The position numbers and the translations under genes were made by a program. From positions 1-21,290 of the forward strand of contig CAAGKD010000065.1 in NCBI GenBank assembly GCA_900770335.1: 21,290 nucleotides of DNA, read 5' to 3'. This DNA is from an uncultured Sutterella sp. (GTDB lineage: Bacteria; Pseudomonadota; Gammaproteobacteria; Burkholderiales; Burkholderiaceae_F). Numbering within the stretch: the stretch's first letter is position 1; every line of letters begins with the position of its first letter. Positions 14,738 through 21,290 of this stretch are shown here, one piece after another. The notes beneath the pieces are model-generated. The model was not told the origin of the DNA. It saw nothing but the letters and a program-made list of their open reading frames with translations, and did no database searches.

Positions 14738-16078
14738 ATGGCGCTCACCACCTATGACTTTGCCTACGGCCGCGGCCGCAGGACGTTCGAGTTCGACTCC
14801 GACGACGTCATCAAGACCGTCCGCACGGAGCCCTGCGAGGTGATGCAGGACGTCGAGGCCCACGTCCGCGAAGCCCTCTACCATCCGATCGGCCTGCCCC
14901 CGATCAACGAGATCGTCAAGCCCGGCGACACGGTTGCGTTCATCTGCAACGACCCCACCCGCATCGCCAACAGCGAGATCTTCATGCCGATCCTCGTCAA
15001 CGAGATGAACAAGCTCGGCGTGCCCGACGAGAACATGCGCATCGTCTTCGCGCTCGGTACGCACCGCGCGATGACGCGCGAGGAGATGGTCGGCGAGGTG
15101 AGCGAGGAGGTCGCGAGCCGCATCAGCATGCACAACAGCATCGCCACCAACGCGGAGGACTTCGAGTACTTCGGCAAGACCAGCCTCGGCACGCCCGTCT
15201 GGATCAACAAGCTCCTGTGCGACGTCGACCACGTGATCCTCACGGGCACGATCGTCCACCACTACTTCTCGGGCTACGGCGGCGGCCGCAAGGCGATCCT
15301 TCCGGGGTGCGCGGCGATGGAGACCGTCCGCATGAACCACAGCCACATGCTCTCGGAGAAGGCGGGCCTGGGACTCCTTGACGGCAACCCCTGCTACGAC
15401 GACCAGATGGAGGGCGTCGCGCTCTTCGCCAAGGGCCGCTCGCTCTTCCTCTTCAACGCGATCCTCAACGCGAAGCACGAGTTCCTGAAGATCTTCTCGG
15501 GCGACTACGACCTCGCGCACCGCGAGGCGTGCAAGTTCGTCGACCGCGTGTACGGCTGCGAGATCCCCAAGGAGGCCGACCTCGTCATCGCCTCCTGCGG
15601 CGGATACCCCAAGGACATCAACGTCTACCAGATGCAGAAGACCATGGACAACGCCATGTGCGCCGTGCGCAAGGGCGGCGTCGTGGTGCTTCTCGCCGAA
15701 TGCATCGAGGGTTCGGGCTCCGCCAAGCTCGAGGAGACCTTCCGGCGCCTGACGACGCCCGAGGCCATCCGCGGCGAGCTCGAGGCGAACTTCCAGATCG
15801 GCGCCAACAAGGCGTTCGCCATCACGCGCCCCCAGGGGAAGGCCAAGTTCATCCTCGTCACGGCCCTTGACCACGACCTCGCGAAGAGCATGCAGTTCAC
15901 CGCGGCCGTCGACACGGTCGAAGAGGCCCTCGCGATCGCCCGCGAGACCGTGGGCGAGCACCCCTCGACCATCCTGATGCCCGAGGGCTCGCTCACGGTG
16001 CCCCGCGTCGTCAAGCGCGAGGCGTGCGACGGCAGCGGACGCTGCTGCGGGGGTCACCACCACCACGCGCATCAGTGA
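14738..16078 (+). CDS. larA: LarA-family nickel-pincer racemase/epimerase (lactate racemase-like)
   Basis: 446 residues, cytoplasmic. LarA enzymes interconvert D- and L-2-hydroxyacids by hydride transfer, using a nickel-pincer nucleotide tethered to lysine. The residues known from Lactiplantibacillus plantarum LarA (H108, H174, K184, H200) map one number later: H109 in ALGTHRAM, H175 in GTIVHHYFSGYGGGRKAILPG, K185 in the same segment, and H201 in MNHSHM. The substrate may be lactate, malate or another hydroxyacid. An unusual feature is the C-terminal tail, CDGSGRCCGGHHHHAHQ (residues 430-446), which looks like a nickel-binding extension. GAGGAG at 14728-14733 supports the ATG. It is followed by a terminator and then larE, which makes the cofactor. 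Confidence 0.9.
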   Translation: MALTTYDFAYGRGRRTFEFDSDDVIKTVRTEPCEVMQDVEAHVREALYHPIGLPPINEIVKPGDTVAFICNDPTRIANSEIFMPILVNEMNKLGVPDENMRIVFALGTHRAMTREEMVGEVSEEVASRISMHNSIATNAEDFEYFGKTSLGTPVWINKLLCDVDHVILTGTIVHHYFSGYGGGRKAILPGCAAMETVRMNHSHMLSEKAGLGLLDGNPCYDDQMEGVALFAKGRSLFLFNAILNAKHEFLKIFSGDYDLAHREACKFVDRVYGCEIPKEADLVIASCGGYPKDINVYQMQKTMDNAMCAVRKGGVVVLLAECIEGSGSAKLEETFRRLTTPEAIRGELEANFQIGANKAFAITRPQGKAKFILVTALDHDLAKSMQFTAAVDTVEEALAIARETVGEHPSTILMPEGSLTVPRVVKREACDGSGRCCGGHHHHAHQ

Positions 16079-16149
16079 TCTTCCGCCGTCTCAAAGCCTC
16101 GGCTCAGCGCCGGTGATTGCTTCGGGCAGAAATTCCATGTTTTGCGTCA

Positions 16150-16178
16150 TGGAACTGCATCAGTGCAATCCCTATGAT
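16150..16178 (+). promoter_or_regulatory. Weak candidate promoter downstream of larA
   Basis: TGGAAC (16150-16155), a 17-base spacer, then TATGAT (16173-16178). The -10 matches at five of six positions, the -35 at three. It would fire straight into the terminator at 16214-16249. Confidence 0.22.
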
Positions 16179-16213
16179 TAAGCCACGGCCGGAATGAACA
16201 ACGAAGCTCCAGC

Positions 16214-16249
16214 GGCCCGTCCGGCGCATCCCCGCCGGACGGGCCTTTT
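16214..16249 (+). terminator. Intrinsic terminator after larA
   Basis: A perfect 13-bp stem (16214-16226 with 16233-16245, loop CATCCC) followed by TTTT. It separates larA from larE, so larE may need its own promoter or read-through. Confidence 0.88.
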
Positions 16250-16324
16250 GCTTTCCCGCCTTCCGCCAGCCTTTCGGCCTGCGCGTCCCGACGCCTCAGG
16301 CGCCTTCACCAGGATGACCCCAAG

Positions 16325-17209
16325 ATGACCTTCTCCCAGAACCCAGACTCCGCCGCCCCGAAGGCGCCCGCAGACCTCACGGACTTTCCCGAGATCCGCA
16401 GGCTCGACGAAACGCTTCACGAAATCGCCCCCGAGGGGGCCTTCTCCATCGCCTACTCCGGAGGCCTTGACAGCCGCTTTCTCGCCTGGTGCGCCAAGCG
16501 CCTCGGCTTCCGGGCGAGCCTGCTGCACATCGTCGGACCGCAGATCGCGCCCGACGAGACCGAGGGCGCGCTGCGCGACGCCGAAGCGCTCGGCTTCTCG
16601 CCCATTCTCGTGCCCGCCGAGTCCCTCACGCTCTCGGAGCTCGCCAAAGCGGGTAGGGACCGCTGCTACGTCTGCAAGCGATGCCTCTTCACGACGCTCA
16701 TGGACGTCGCGCGCAGGTCGGGCTGCTCGGGGCCGGTCTGCGACGGCACGAACACCTCCGACCTCGGCGTCTACCGGCCGGGCATCCGCGCGCTCGAGGA
16801 GCTTCACGTCTTCTCGCCTCTCGCGATGGCCGGAATCTCCAAGCCCAGAATCCGCGAGATCGGTCGGGCGACGAGCTTTCCAAACCCCGAGCAGGCCGCC
16901 CGCCCGTGCCTGCTCACGCGCTTTCCCTATGGCGCGACGCCCTCGCGCGAGGCGCTCGTCGCGATCGCCGAGGCGGAGCTCGCCGTCGCGACGGATCCCT
17001 TCGGCGCGAGCCTGAGGTTCCGCATCCGCATGCCCGCGGCCGGTGACGCGCGGCTTCATGTGGAGCGAAGCTCCATCGAAGGAATTCCCGACGCCGGGGT
17101 CGAGCTCGAGCGCATTGCGGCGATGCTCCGCGCGAAGTGGGGCGCGGTCCTGCCGGGGCTGCGCGTCGAGGTGCTCGACCGCCTCTCGGGGTACTACGAC
17201 CGACTCTAG
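16325..17209 (+). CDS. larE: LarE-type ATP-dependent sacrificial sulfur transferase
   Basis: 294 residues, cytoplasmic. LarE adenylates the carboxylates of the pyridinium biscarboxylate nucleotide made by LarB and inserts sulfur, before LarC adds nickel. Seen: the PP-loop SGGLDS (residues 45-50), RCYVCKRCLF with C114, C117 and C120, DGTNTSDLGVYRPGIRAL, SPLAMAGISKPRIREIG, and RPCLLTRFPYG with C195 at the position of the sacrificial cysteine (Cys176 in L. plantarum). The three-cysteine cluster may matter for enzymes that use an iron-sulfur cluster as sulfur carrier, but that is inference. AGGA at 16311-16314 precedes the ATG by ten bases. Placement next to larA supports the call. larB and larC are not in the window. 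Confidence 0.88.
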   Translation: MTFSQNPDSAAPKAPADLTDFPEIRRLDETLHEIAPEGAFSIAYSGGLDSRFLAWCAKRLGFRASLLHIVGPQIAPDETEGALRDAEALGFSPILVPAESLTLSELAKAGRDRCYVCKRCLFTTLMDVARRSGCSGPVCDGTNTSDLGVYRPGIRALEELHVFSPLAMAGISKPRIREIGRATSFPNPEQAARPCLLTRFPYGATPSREALVAIAEAELAVATDPFGASLRFRIRMPAAGDARLHVERSSIEGIPDAGVELERIAAMLRAKWGAVLPGLRVEVLDRLSGYYDRL

Positions 17210-17359
17210 CGCCTTCATGCGCCGCAGGACCATCTCGACGCACACCCCGTCGCGAGCATCCGCTCGTCTCGCCGCAAGACAAGAGCTGCCCGCCGGCCGA
17301 TGCTTTTCCCGCATCGTGCATTCGCCGCTTTGGAGGCCTTCAAGGCTTGCGCTGAAACC

Positions 17360-17680
17360 GTTTCGTCTTGAGCCAGTTCACGAGCTGCCTCGCGCTCGTG
17401 CGCAATGCGCTCATGCGCCGCGGCCTCCGACACCTGGACGGCGCGATGCCGCCCGCTACGCGTGCGCCTCGTCGAGGAGCTCCAGACAGGCGGAACGGGC
17501 CTCCACCTCACGGCCGCGGACTTCGTCATCCACCTCGACCCGTGGTGGAACCCGGCCGTCGAGGACCAGGCCTCGGCCCGCCCCTGCCGCATCGGACAGA
17601 CTCGGCTCGTGATGATCTGCCGCCTCGTCGCGGGCGACACGATCGAGGAGCAGATCCTGCGGCCTCTCTCGGAAGGCTGA
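17360..17680 (+). pseudogene. Degenerate C-terminal fragment of a SNF2-family helicase
   Basis: From about 17362 it reads VLSQFTSCLALVRNALMRRG, then LDGAMPPATR, then after a frame change and an internal deletion of roughly 14 codons TGGTGLHLTAADFVIHLDPWWNPAVEDQ and IEEQILRPLSEG, ending in TGA. These align with helicase motifs V and VI of the large helicase at 18360-21212, with high nucleotide similarity by eye over about 180 bases. Motif VI is damaged: the helicase reads DRTYRIGQTRP, the fragment ARPCRIGQTRL. No motor domain precedes it. It looks like what is left of a second, tandem helicase copy. Confidence 0.8.
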
Positions 17681-17694
17681 CTAACCGATCGCCC

Positions 17695-17737
17695 GCGCCG
17701 CCGCGCGCCCGGTTTTCCGAGGGCGCGGCGGCGCTTT
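17695..17737 (+). terminator. Strong hairpin after the helicase fragment, probable terminator
   Basis: GC-rich arms 17695-17710 and 17721-17734 pair over about 14 bp with a two-base bulge around a 10-nt loop, followed by only three T. It lies 15 bases past the fragment's stop codon. Confidence 0.5.
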
Positions 17738-17892
17738 CGCGAGTCTCATCACCAAAAATCAATACACTTTCAAACTGTGCCAACCAAAAAATGCACAGCA
17801 ACTATACGAATTCATATTCCGATATTGCCGGAAAGCAACAGGTCTAGCGGACACTACACGAAAAACACTGTTTGCGCAGGAAAATTTCTTGA
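17738..17892. other. A+T-rich island with no gene
   Basis: About 150 bases are strikingly A+T-rich compared with everything around them. The island sits between the helicase fragment and the helicase N-terminal remnant. I see no ORF, transposase or target-site repeats. TTCCG/CGGAA can form a small hairpin. It may mark a recombination or insertion junction. Confidence 0.55.
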
Positions 17893-17934
17893 AAACGCCG
17901 TGAGTCGCATGCGCATGCGGATCGCGGCGTTTTT
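17892..17934. terminator. Bidirectional-looking hairpin at a breakpoint
   Basis: AAAACGCCG (17892-17900) pairs with CGGCGTTTT (17925-17933). Inside it GCATGC/GCATGC pairs again. It has A's on one flank and T's on the other, the layout of a two-way terminator. The recognisable helicase coding sequence begins a few bases to its right. Confidence 0.5.
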
Positions 17935-17937
17935 CGC

Positions 17938-18215
17938 CCTGTCCGAACACTTGCGCTCGCGGCCTCCGGATCCGGCAGGGCCTTTGACGCGGTCGAGCTC
18001 AACTGGTTCTACGCCATCGCGCTCCTGCGCGACAGCGCCAATCCCGCCAACCGCAAGCGCCTCGCCGCCGCGGCTGATCTCAAGCGCTTTGAGGGCGCGT
18101 TCACGCATGTGGGCTTCCGGGGCCTGTGCGAGCTCGGGGCCCTTCGGGACGCCCGTCCCGAACTTGAGCGCCTTGTCACGGTCATGGACAACTCGGCGCG
18201 CATCTTTCCTCCCTG
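17938..18215 (+). pseudogene. N-terminal remnant of the SNF2 helicase, frameshifted from the main ORF
   Basis: In the frame of 18001 the sequence reads like protein: FDAVELNWFYAIALLRD, KRLAAAADLKRFEGAFTHVGFRGLCELGAL, LERLVTVMDNSARIF. At about 18207 coding sense jumps to the frame of the large helicase (SLPAAFIRIAAKNAG...), consistent with one lost base. No start codon or ribosome-binding site is present at the left, where an in-frame TGA at 17890-17892 and the hairpin cut it off. The helicase has therefore lost its true N-terminus and has a frameshift on top. Confidence 0.62.
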
Positions 18216-18359
18216 CCCGCCGCATTCATCCGCATCGCCGCGAAGAACGCCGGCTGCAGGACGAAGCTCGAACCCACCACGAAGCGCCTTGAGGCCCTGG
18301 GCTACGGCGTCCTCGTCCTTGAGGCGGCCAACCAGGGCGGAACGGTCGCGGACAAGAGG

Positions 18360-21212
18360 ATGCTCGAGCAGCTCTCCGAGCGCCTCGACATGAAGCCGAT
18401 CCTCCCCTTCCACCAGGAGACCGCGGAGTGGGAGCGCGTGCTCGACCGCATCATCGTCTGGGAGTCGACGCGCTCGCTGCCGAAGAAGCGCCAGGCGGAG
18501 GGCGCGCAGGAGCGTATCAGCTACCTCGTCAACCGCTCCGAGCGCACGCTTGAGATCCGGCGTCAGAAGAGCCGCGGCGGCGCGTGGGGCAAACCCGAGG
18601 CCGTCACGCTCTCGGCCTTCAGAAAGGGCCTTGACTGCATGAACGCGCGCGACAAGGAGATCGCCGCGACGCTCTCGGGCCCGAGCATGCGCCGCCTCGC
18701 CTTCCCCTGGCCCGATGTTCTCAAGCACCTCGCCGGGTGCGAAGCCGTCTTCGAGCCCGGCGACCCCGAGCGCCGGATCGACGTGCGCATCGAGCCGCTG
18801 CAGATCTCCGTCTCGCGCACGCAGACCAACTTCCAGGTGACGAGCAACTTCCCCGATGACACGCCCCTCGAGCTCGGCAGGGCCGTCATCGGCGCGGGGC
18901 CGAAGGACGCGGGCGACATCCGCATCATCGAGCTCTCGCCCGACGACCGGCGTCTCACCGAGAACTTCCGCTCCGTGAAGCGCTTCCCGAAGGCCGCCGA
19001 GGAGAAGCTCTCCGCATGCCTCGGGCTCGTCGCGCGCACGACTCCCGTCATGTCGAACCTCATCAAATCCTCGAGCGCCCTTGAGGAGCGCAAGTCCGAC
19101 GCCCGGATCACGTTCCGCTTCACCGAGGAGGACGACGCGCAGACGCCGATCCACGTGAGCGCCGCCGTGCGCCCCTTCGCCGAGTCGCCGATCACGTTCG
19201 AGCCCGGCGAAGGCCGCAGCAGCATCGTCGCGAGCACGGCCGCGGGACCCGTGCAGGTGATCCGCGACCGCGTCGCCGAGAAGCTCAATCTCACCGCTCT
19301 CACGACCCGGCTCGAGACTGAGGGGCTGTGCCTTTCGGACAGAAACGAATGGCGCTTGACGCTCCCCGAGTGCCTGCGCTTCCTTGAGATCCTGCGCCAG
19401 GAGCCCGAAAAGGCCTTGGTCGAATGGCCGCGCGGCATGAAGTTCGCGGTCTCGCGCCCGCCGATCAGCGCCGACGCGCTCACGCTCGACGTCGGCCGCG
19501 TCGGACAGTGGCTCGAGATCGAAGGCGGCGCGAAGCTCGACCGCAAGCTCATGATCCCGATCGCCGATCTCCTCGCGCGCCTGCGCGAGTCCGAGGACGG
19601 CTTCATCCGGCTCTCCGACACGGAGTTCGTCGCCGTCACGAAGGAGCTGCGGCACGCCCTCTCGGCGCTCGACGGCCTCGGAAAGGCCTCGAAGAAGGGG
19701 CTCAAGATCTCCGCCTTCAACGCCGAATCTGTCGAGGCGTTTGAGGACGCGGGAGTCGCCGTCTCGCCCGACGAGGCGACGCGCACGCTCGTCGCGCGCA
19801 TGCGCACGGCCGAGAGCCTTTCGCCGGACGTGCCGAAGGGGCTCGCCGCGGAGCTGCGCGACTACCAGCTCGAGGGCTTCCGGTGGCTCAGCCGCCTCGC
19901 CTCCTGGGGCGCGGGGGCGCTCCTCGCCGACGACATGGGCCTCGGCAAGACCGTGCAGACGATCGCATTCCTGCTCTCGCGCGCCGACCAGGGCCCCGCG
20001 CTCATCGTCACGCCCGCGTCGGTCCTGCTCAACTGGCGCGACGAGCTCGCGCGCTTCGCGCCGAGCCTCGCCGTCACGGTCCTCAACAGCGCCGACCGCT
20101 CCGCGGCCGTCACGGCCGCGGGCCCCGGCGACGTGCTCCTCGTCACCTACGACGTCCTCGCGACGGACTCGGAGACCATCGCCGCGCGCTCCCGGGCGAC
20201 GGCGGTTCTCGACGAGGCGCACGCGATCAAGAACCGCGAGACGAAGATGTCCAAGGCCGTCATGCGGCTCGAGGCCGACGCGCGGGTGCTCCTCACGGGC
20301 ACGCCCCTGCAGAACCACCTCTCGGAGATCTGGAACCTCATGGAGTTCGCCAACTCGGGCCTGCTCGGCTCGCTGCAGGACTTCGCCGAGCGCTTCGTGA
20401 TTCCGATCGAGCGCAACCGCGATCCGGGCTGCCAGCGGCTCCTGAAGCGCATCCTCTCGCCCTTCATCCTTCGCCGCACGAAGGCCGAGGTCGCCGGGGA
20501 GCTTCCCGGCAAGACCGAGATAACGCTGCGCGTCGAGCTCTCCGCCGAGGAGCGGGCCCTGTACGAGAGCCTTCGCGAGTCGGCGCAGAAGCGCCTGGAC
20601 GAAAAGGAGATCAACCCAATCGAAGTGCTCGGCGAGCTCACCAAGCTCCGCCAGGCCGCCTGCCACCCCGCGCTCATCGATCCCAAGCTCCCGATCGAGT
20701 CCTCCAAGACCCGCGCCTTCCTCGAGCTCGCCGAGGAGCTCGTCTCGGGCGGCCACCGCGCGCTCGTCTTCAGCCAGTTCACGAGCCACCTCGCGCTCAT
20801 CCGCAGGGAGCTCGACGCCCGCGGAGTCGAGCACCTCTATCTGGACGGCTCGATGTCCTCGTCCGAGCGCATCCGCCTCGTCGACGCGTTCCAGAAGGGC
20901 TCGATGCCGCTCTTTCTCATCAGCCTCAAGGCGGGCGGCACGGGCCTCAACCTCACGGCGGCGGACTACGTCATCCACCTCGACCCTTGGTGGAACCCGG
21001 CCGTCGAGGACCAGGCCTCGGACCGCACCTACCGCATCGGGCAGACCCGCCCCGTGACGATCTACCGCCTCATCGCGGGCGACACGATCGAGGAGAAGAT
21101 CCTGCGCCTGCACAAGACCAAGAAGTCCCTCGCCGACGCCCTGCTCGAAGGCTCGGACATGTCCGCGCGCCTCTCGCGCGAGGAGATCATGGCGCTCCTT
21201 TCGGAGGCCTGA
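18360..21212 (+). CDS. SNF2/RapA-superfamily DNA-dependent ATPase (helicase-like), 5' end probably lost
   Basis: 950 residues from ATG 18360. SNF2 proteins translocate on double-stranded DNA using ATP; the bacterial role of this subtype is not established. The N-terminal ~500 residues are poorly conserved. The motor is intact: DYQLEGFRWL, Walker A DMGLGKT with Lys530, Walker B DEAH at 618-621, motif III-like LLTGTPLQNHLSEIWNLMEF, then FILRRTKAEV, LVFSQFTSHLALI, GGTGLNLTAADYVIHLDPWWNPAVEDQ and YRIGQTRPVTIYRL. ATG 18360 is simply the first possible start in this frame. Coding-like sequence continues upstream to about 18207 without a start codon, and there is no well-spaced ribosome-binding site. 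The product, if made, lacks its natural N-terminus. Confidence 0.85.
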   Translation: MLEQLSERLDMKPILPFHQETAEWERVLDRIIVWESTRSLPKKRQAEGAQERISYLVNRSERTLEIRRQKSRGGAWGKPEAVTLSAFRKGLDCMNARDKEIAATLSGPSMRRLAFPWPDVLKHLAGCEAVFEPGDPERRIDVRIEPLQISVSRTQTNFQVTSNFPDDTPLELGRAVIGAGPKDAGDIRIIELSPDDRRLTENFRSVKRFPKAAEEKLSACLGLVARTTPVMSNLIKSSSALEERKSDARITFRFTEEDDAQTPIHVSAAVRPFAESPITFEPGEGRSSIVASTAAGPVQVIRDRVAEKLNLTALTTRLETEGLCLSDRNEWRLTLPECLRFLEILRQEPEKALVEWPRGMKFAVSRPPISADALTLDVGRVGQWLEIEGGAKLDRKLMIPIADLLARLRESEDGFIRLSDTEFVAVTKELRHALSALDGLGKASKKGLKISAFNAESVEAFEDAGVAVSPDEATRTLVARMRTAESLSPDVPKGLAAELRDYQLEGFRWLSRLASWGAGALLADDMGLGKTVQTIAFLLSRADQGPALIVTPASVLLNWRDELARFAPSLAVTVLNSADRSAAVTAAGPGDVLLVTYDVLATDSETIAARSRATAVLDEAHAIKNRETKMSKAVMRLEADARVLLTGTPLQNHLSEIWNLMEFANSGLLGSLQDFAERFVIPIERNRDPGCQRLLKRILSPFILRRTKAEVAGELPGKTEITLRVELSAEERALYESLRESAQKRLDEKEINPIEVLGELTKLRQAACHPALIDPKLPIESSKTRAFLELAEELVSGGHRALVFSQFTSHLALIRRELDARGVEHLYLDGSMSSSERIRLVDAFQKGSMPLFLISLKAGGTGLNLTAADYVIHLDPWWNPAVEDQASDRTYRIGQTRPVTIYRLIAGDTIEEKILRLHKTKKSLADALLEGSDMSARLSREEIMALLSEA

Positions 21213-21227
21213 CCGGTCTCGAAGGCG

Positions 21228-21268
21228 GGAGCGGCGCCCGAAGCCTGAGAATCCCGGGACGCCGCTCC
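21228..21268 (+). terminator. Hairpin after the helicase gene
   Basis: GGAGCGGCG (21228-21236) pairs with CGCCGCTCC (21260-21268); inside, CCCG can pair with CGGG. It starts 16 bases after the helicase stop. There is no T-run, so it may be a transcript-end stabiliser and not a true intrinsic terminator. Confidence 0.4.
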
Positions 21269-21290
21269 TGCGGATCCGGTCCGTTCAATG

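Noticed and set aside
14621..16072. A 483-codon minus-strand open frame opposite larA
   Set aside because: Antisense to a gene with all LarA active-site residues; composition artefact.
16159..16188. A short leader peptide upstream of larE
   Set aside because: A tiny ORF exists near the TATGAT box, but it has no ribosome-binding site, no run of regulatory codons, and only one hairpin follows.
18009..21113. A 1034-codon open frame on the minus strand opposite the helicase
   Set aside because: Antisense to a gene with intact SNF2 motifs; low-complexity composition and no recognisable domain.
1..21290. CRISPR arrays, insertion sequences, integrases or prophage genes
   Set aside because: No spaced direct repeats, transposase motifs or terminal inverted repeats with target duplications were seen.

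Overview
This window is about two-thirds G+C by eye. The genes look like those of a Gram-negative betaproteobacterium, most plausibly a host-associated member of the Sutterellaceae (Burkholderiales). The taxon is inferred from overall gene style (gltBD, an NhaC antiporter, a YrpB-type flavin oxidoreductase, a GlnQ-type transporter, larA/larE). No taxonomic marker gene is present. Because G+C is so high, very long shadow frames lie opposite the real genes, and these were discarded.

Layout. Positions 1-4993 (minus) carry gltB and the start of gltD, a tightly coupled glutamate synthase operon. A 711-base non-coding stretch with strong hairpins separates it from an NhaC-type Na+/H+ antiporter gene (5705-7264, minus). 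Diverging from that is a nitronate monooxygenase-like flavoenzyme gene (7741-9033, plus). A 443-base gap follows that holds what looks like the tail of a dead AAA ATPase gene. Next come a Bcp/PrxQ peroxiredoxin gene (9477-9989, plus) and, convergent to it, an EamA-family exporter gene (10037-11041, minus). Between 11101 and 11208 there is a promoter-plus-terminator arrangement on the plus strand that could encode a small RNA of about 70 nt. Two identical tRNA-His(GTG) genes follow on the minus strand, each with its own promoter and terminator.

Positions 11676-14340 (minus) hold an amino-acid ABC transporter operon (binding protein, permease, ATPase) in which all three genes are broken. The binding protein is a chimera of two families with frame breaks. 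The permease has a frame break and a stop codon at a position where tryptophan is expected. The ATPase has its first codons out of frame across a run of nine G. Divergent from it is a lactate-racemase-type gene, larA (14738-16078), with a TATAAT box, an inverted-repeat operator and an FNR-like palindrome upstream. It is followed by a terminator and then larE (16325-17209), the sulfur transferase that makes the nickel-pincer cofactor. The other cofactor genes, larB and larC, are not in the window.

The right end (about 17360-21212) holds SNF2-family helicase material: a decayed C-terminal fragment, an A+T-rich island with a hairpin, a frameshifted N-terminal remnant, and a long helicase ORF with intact motor motifs whose true start appears to be lost. 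The window therefore mixes intact housekeeping genes with three patches of gene decay. Whether the lesions are biological or sequencing errors cannot be settled from this sequence alone.
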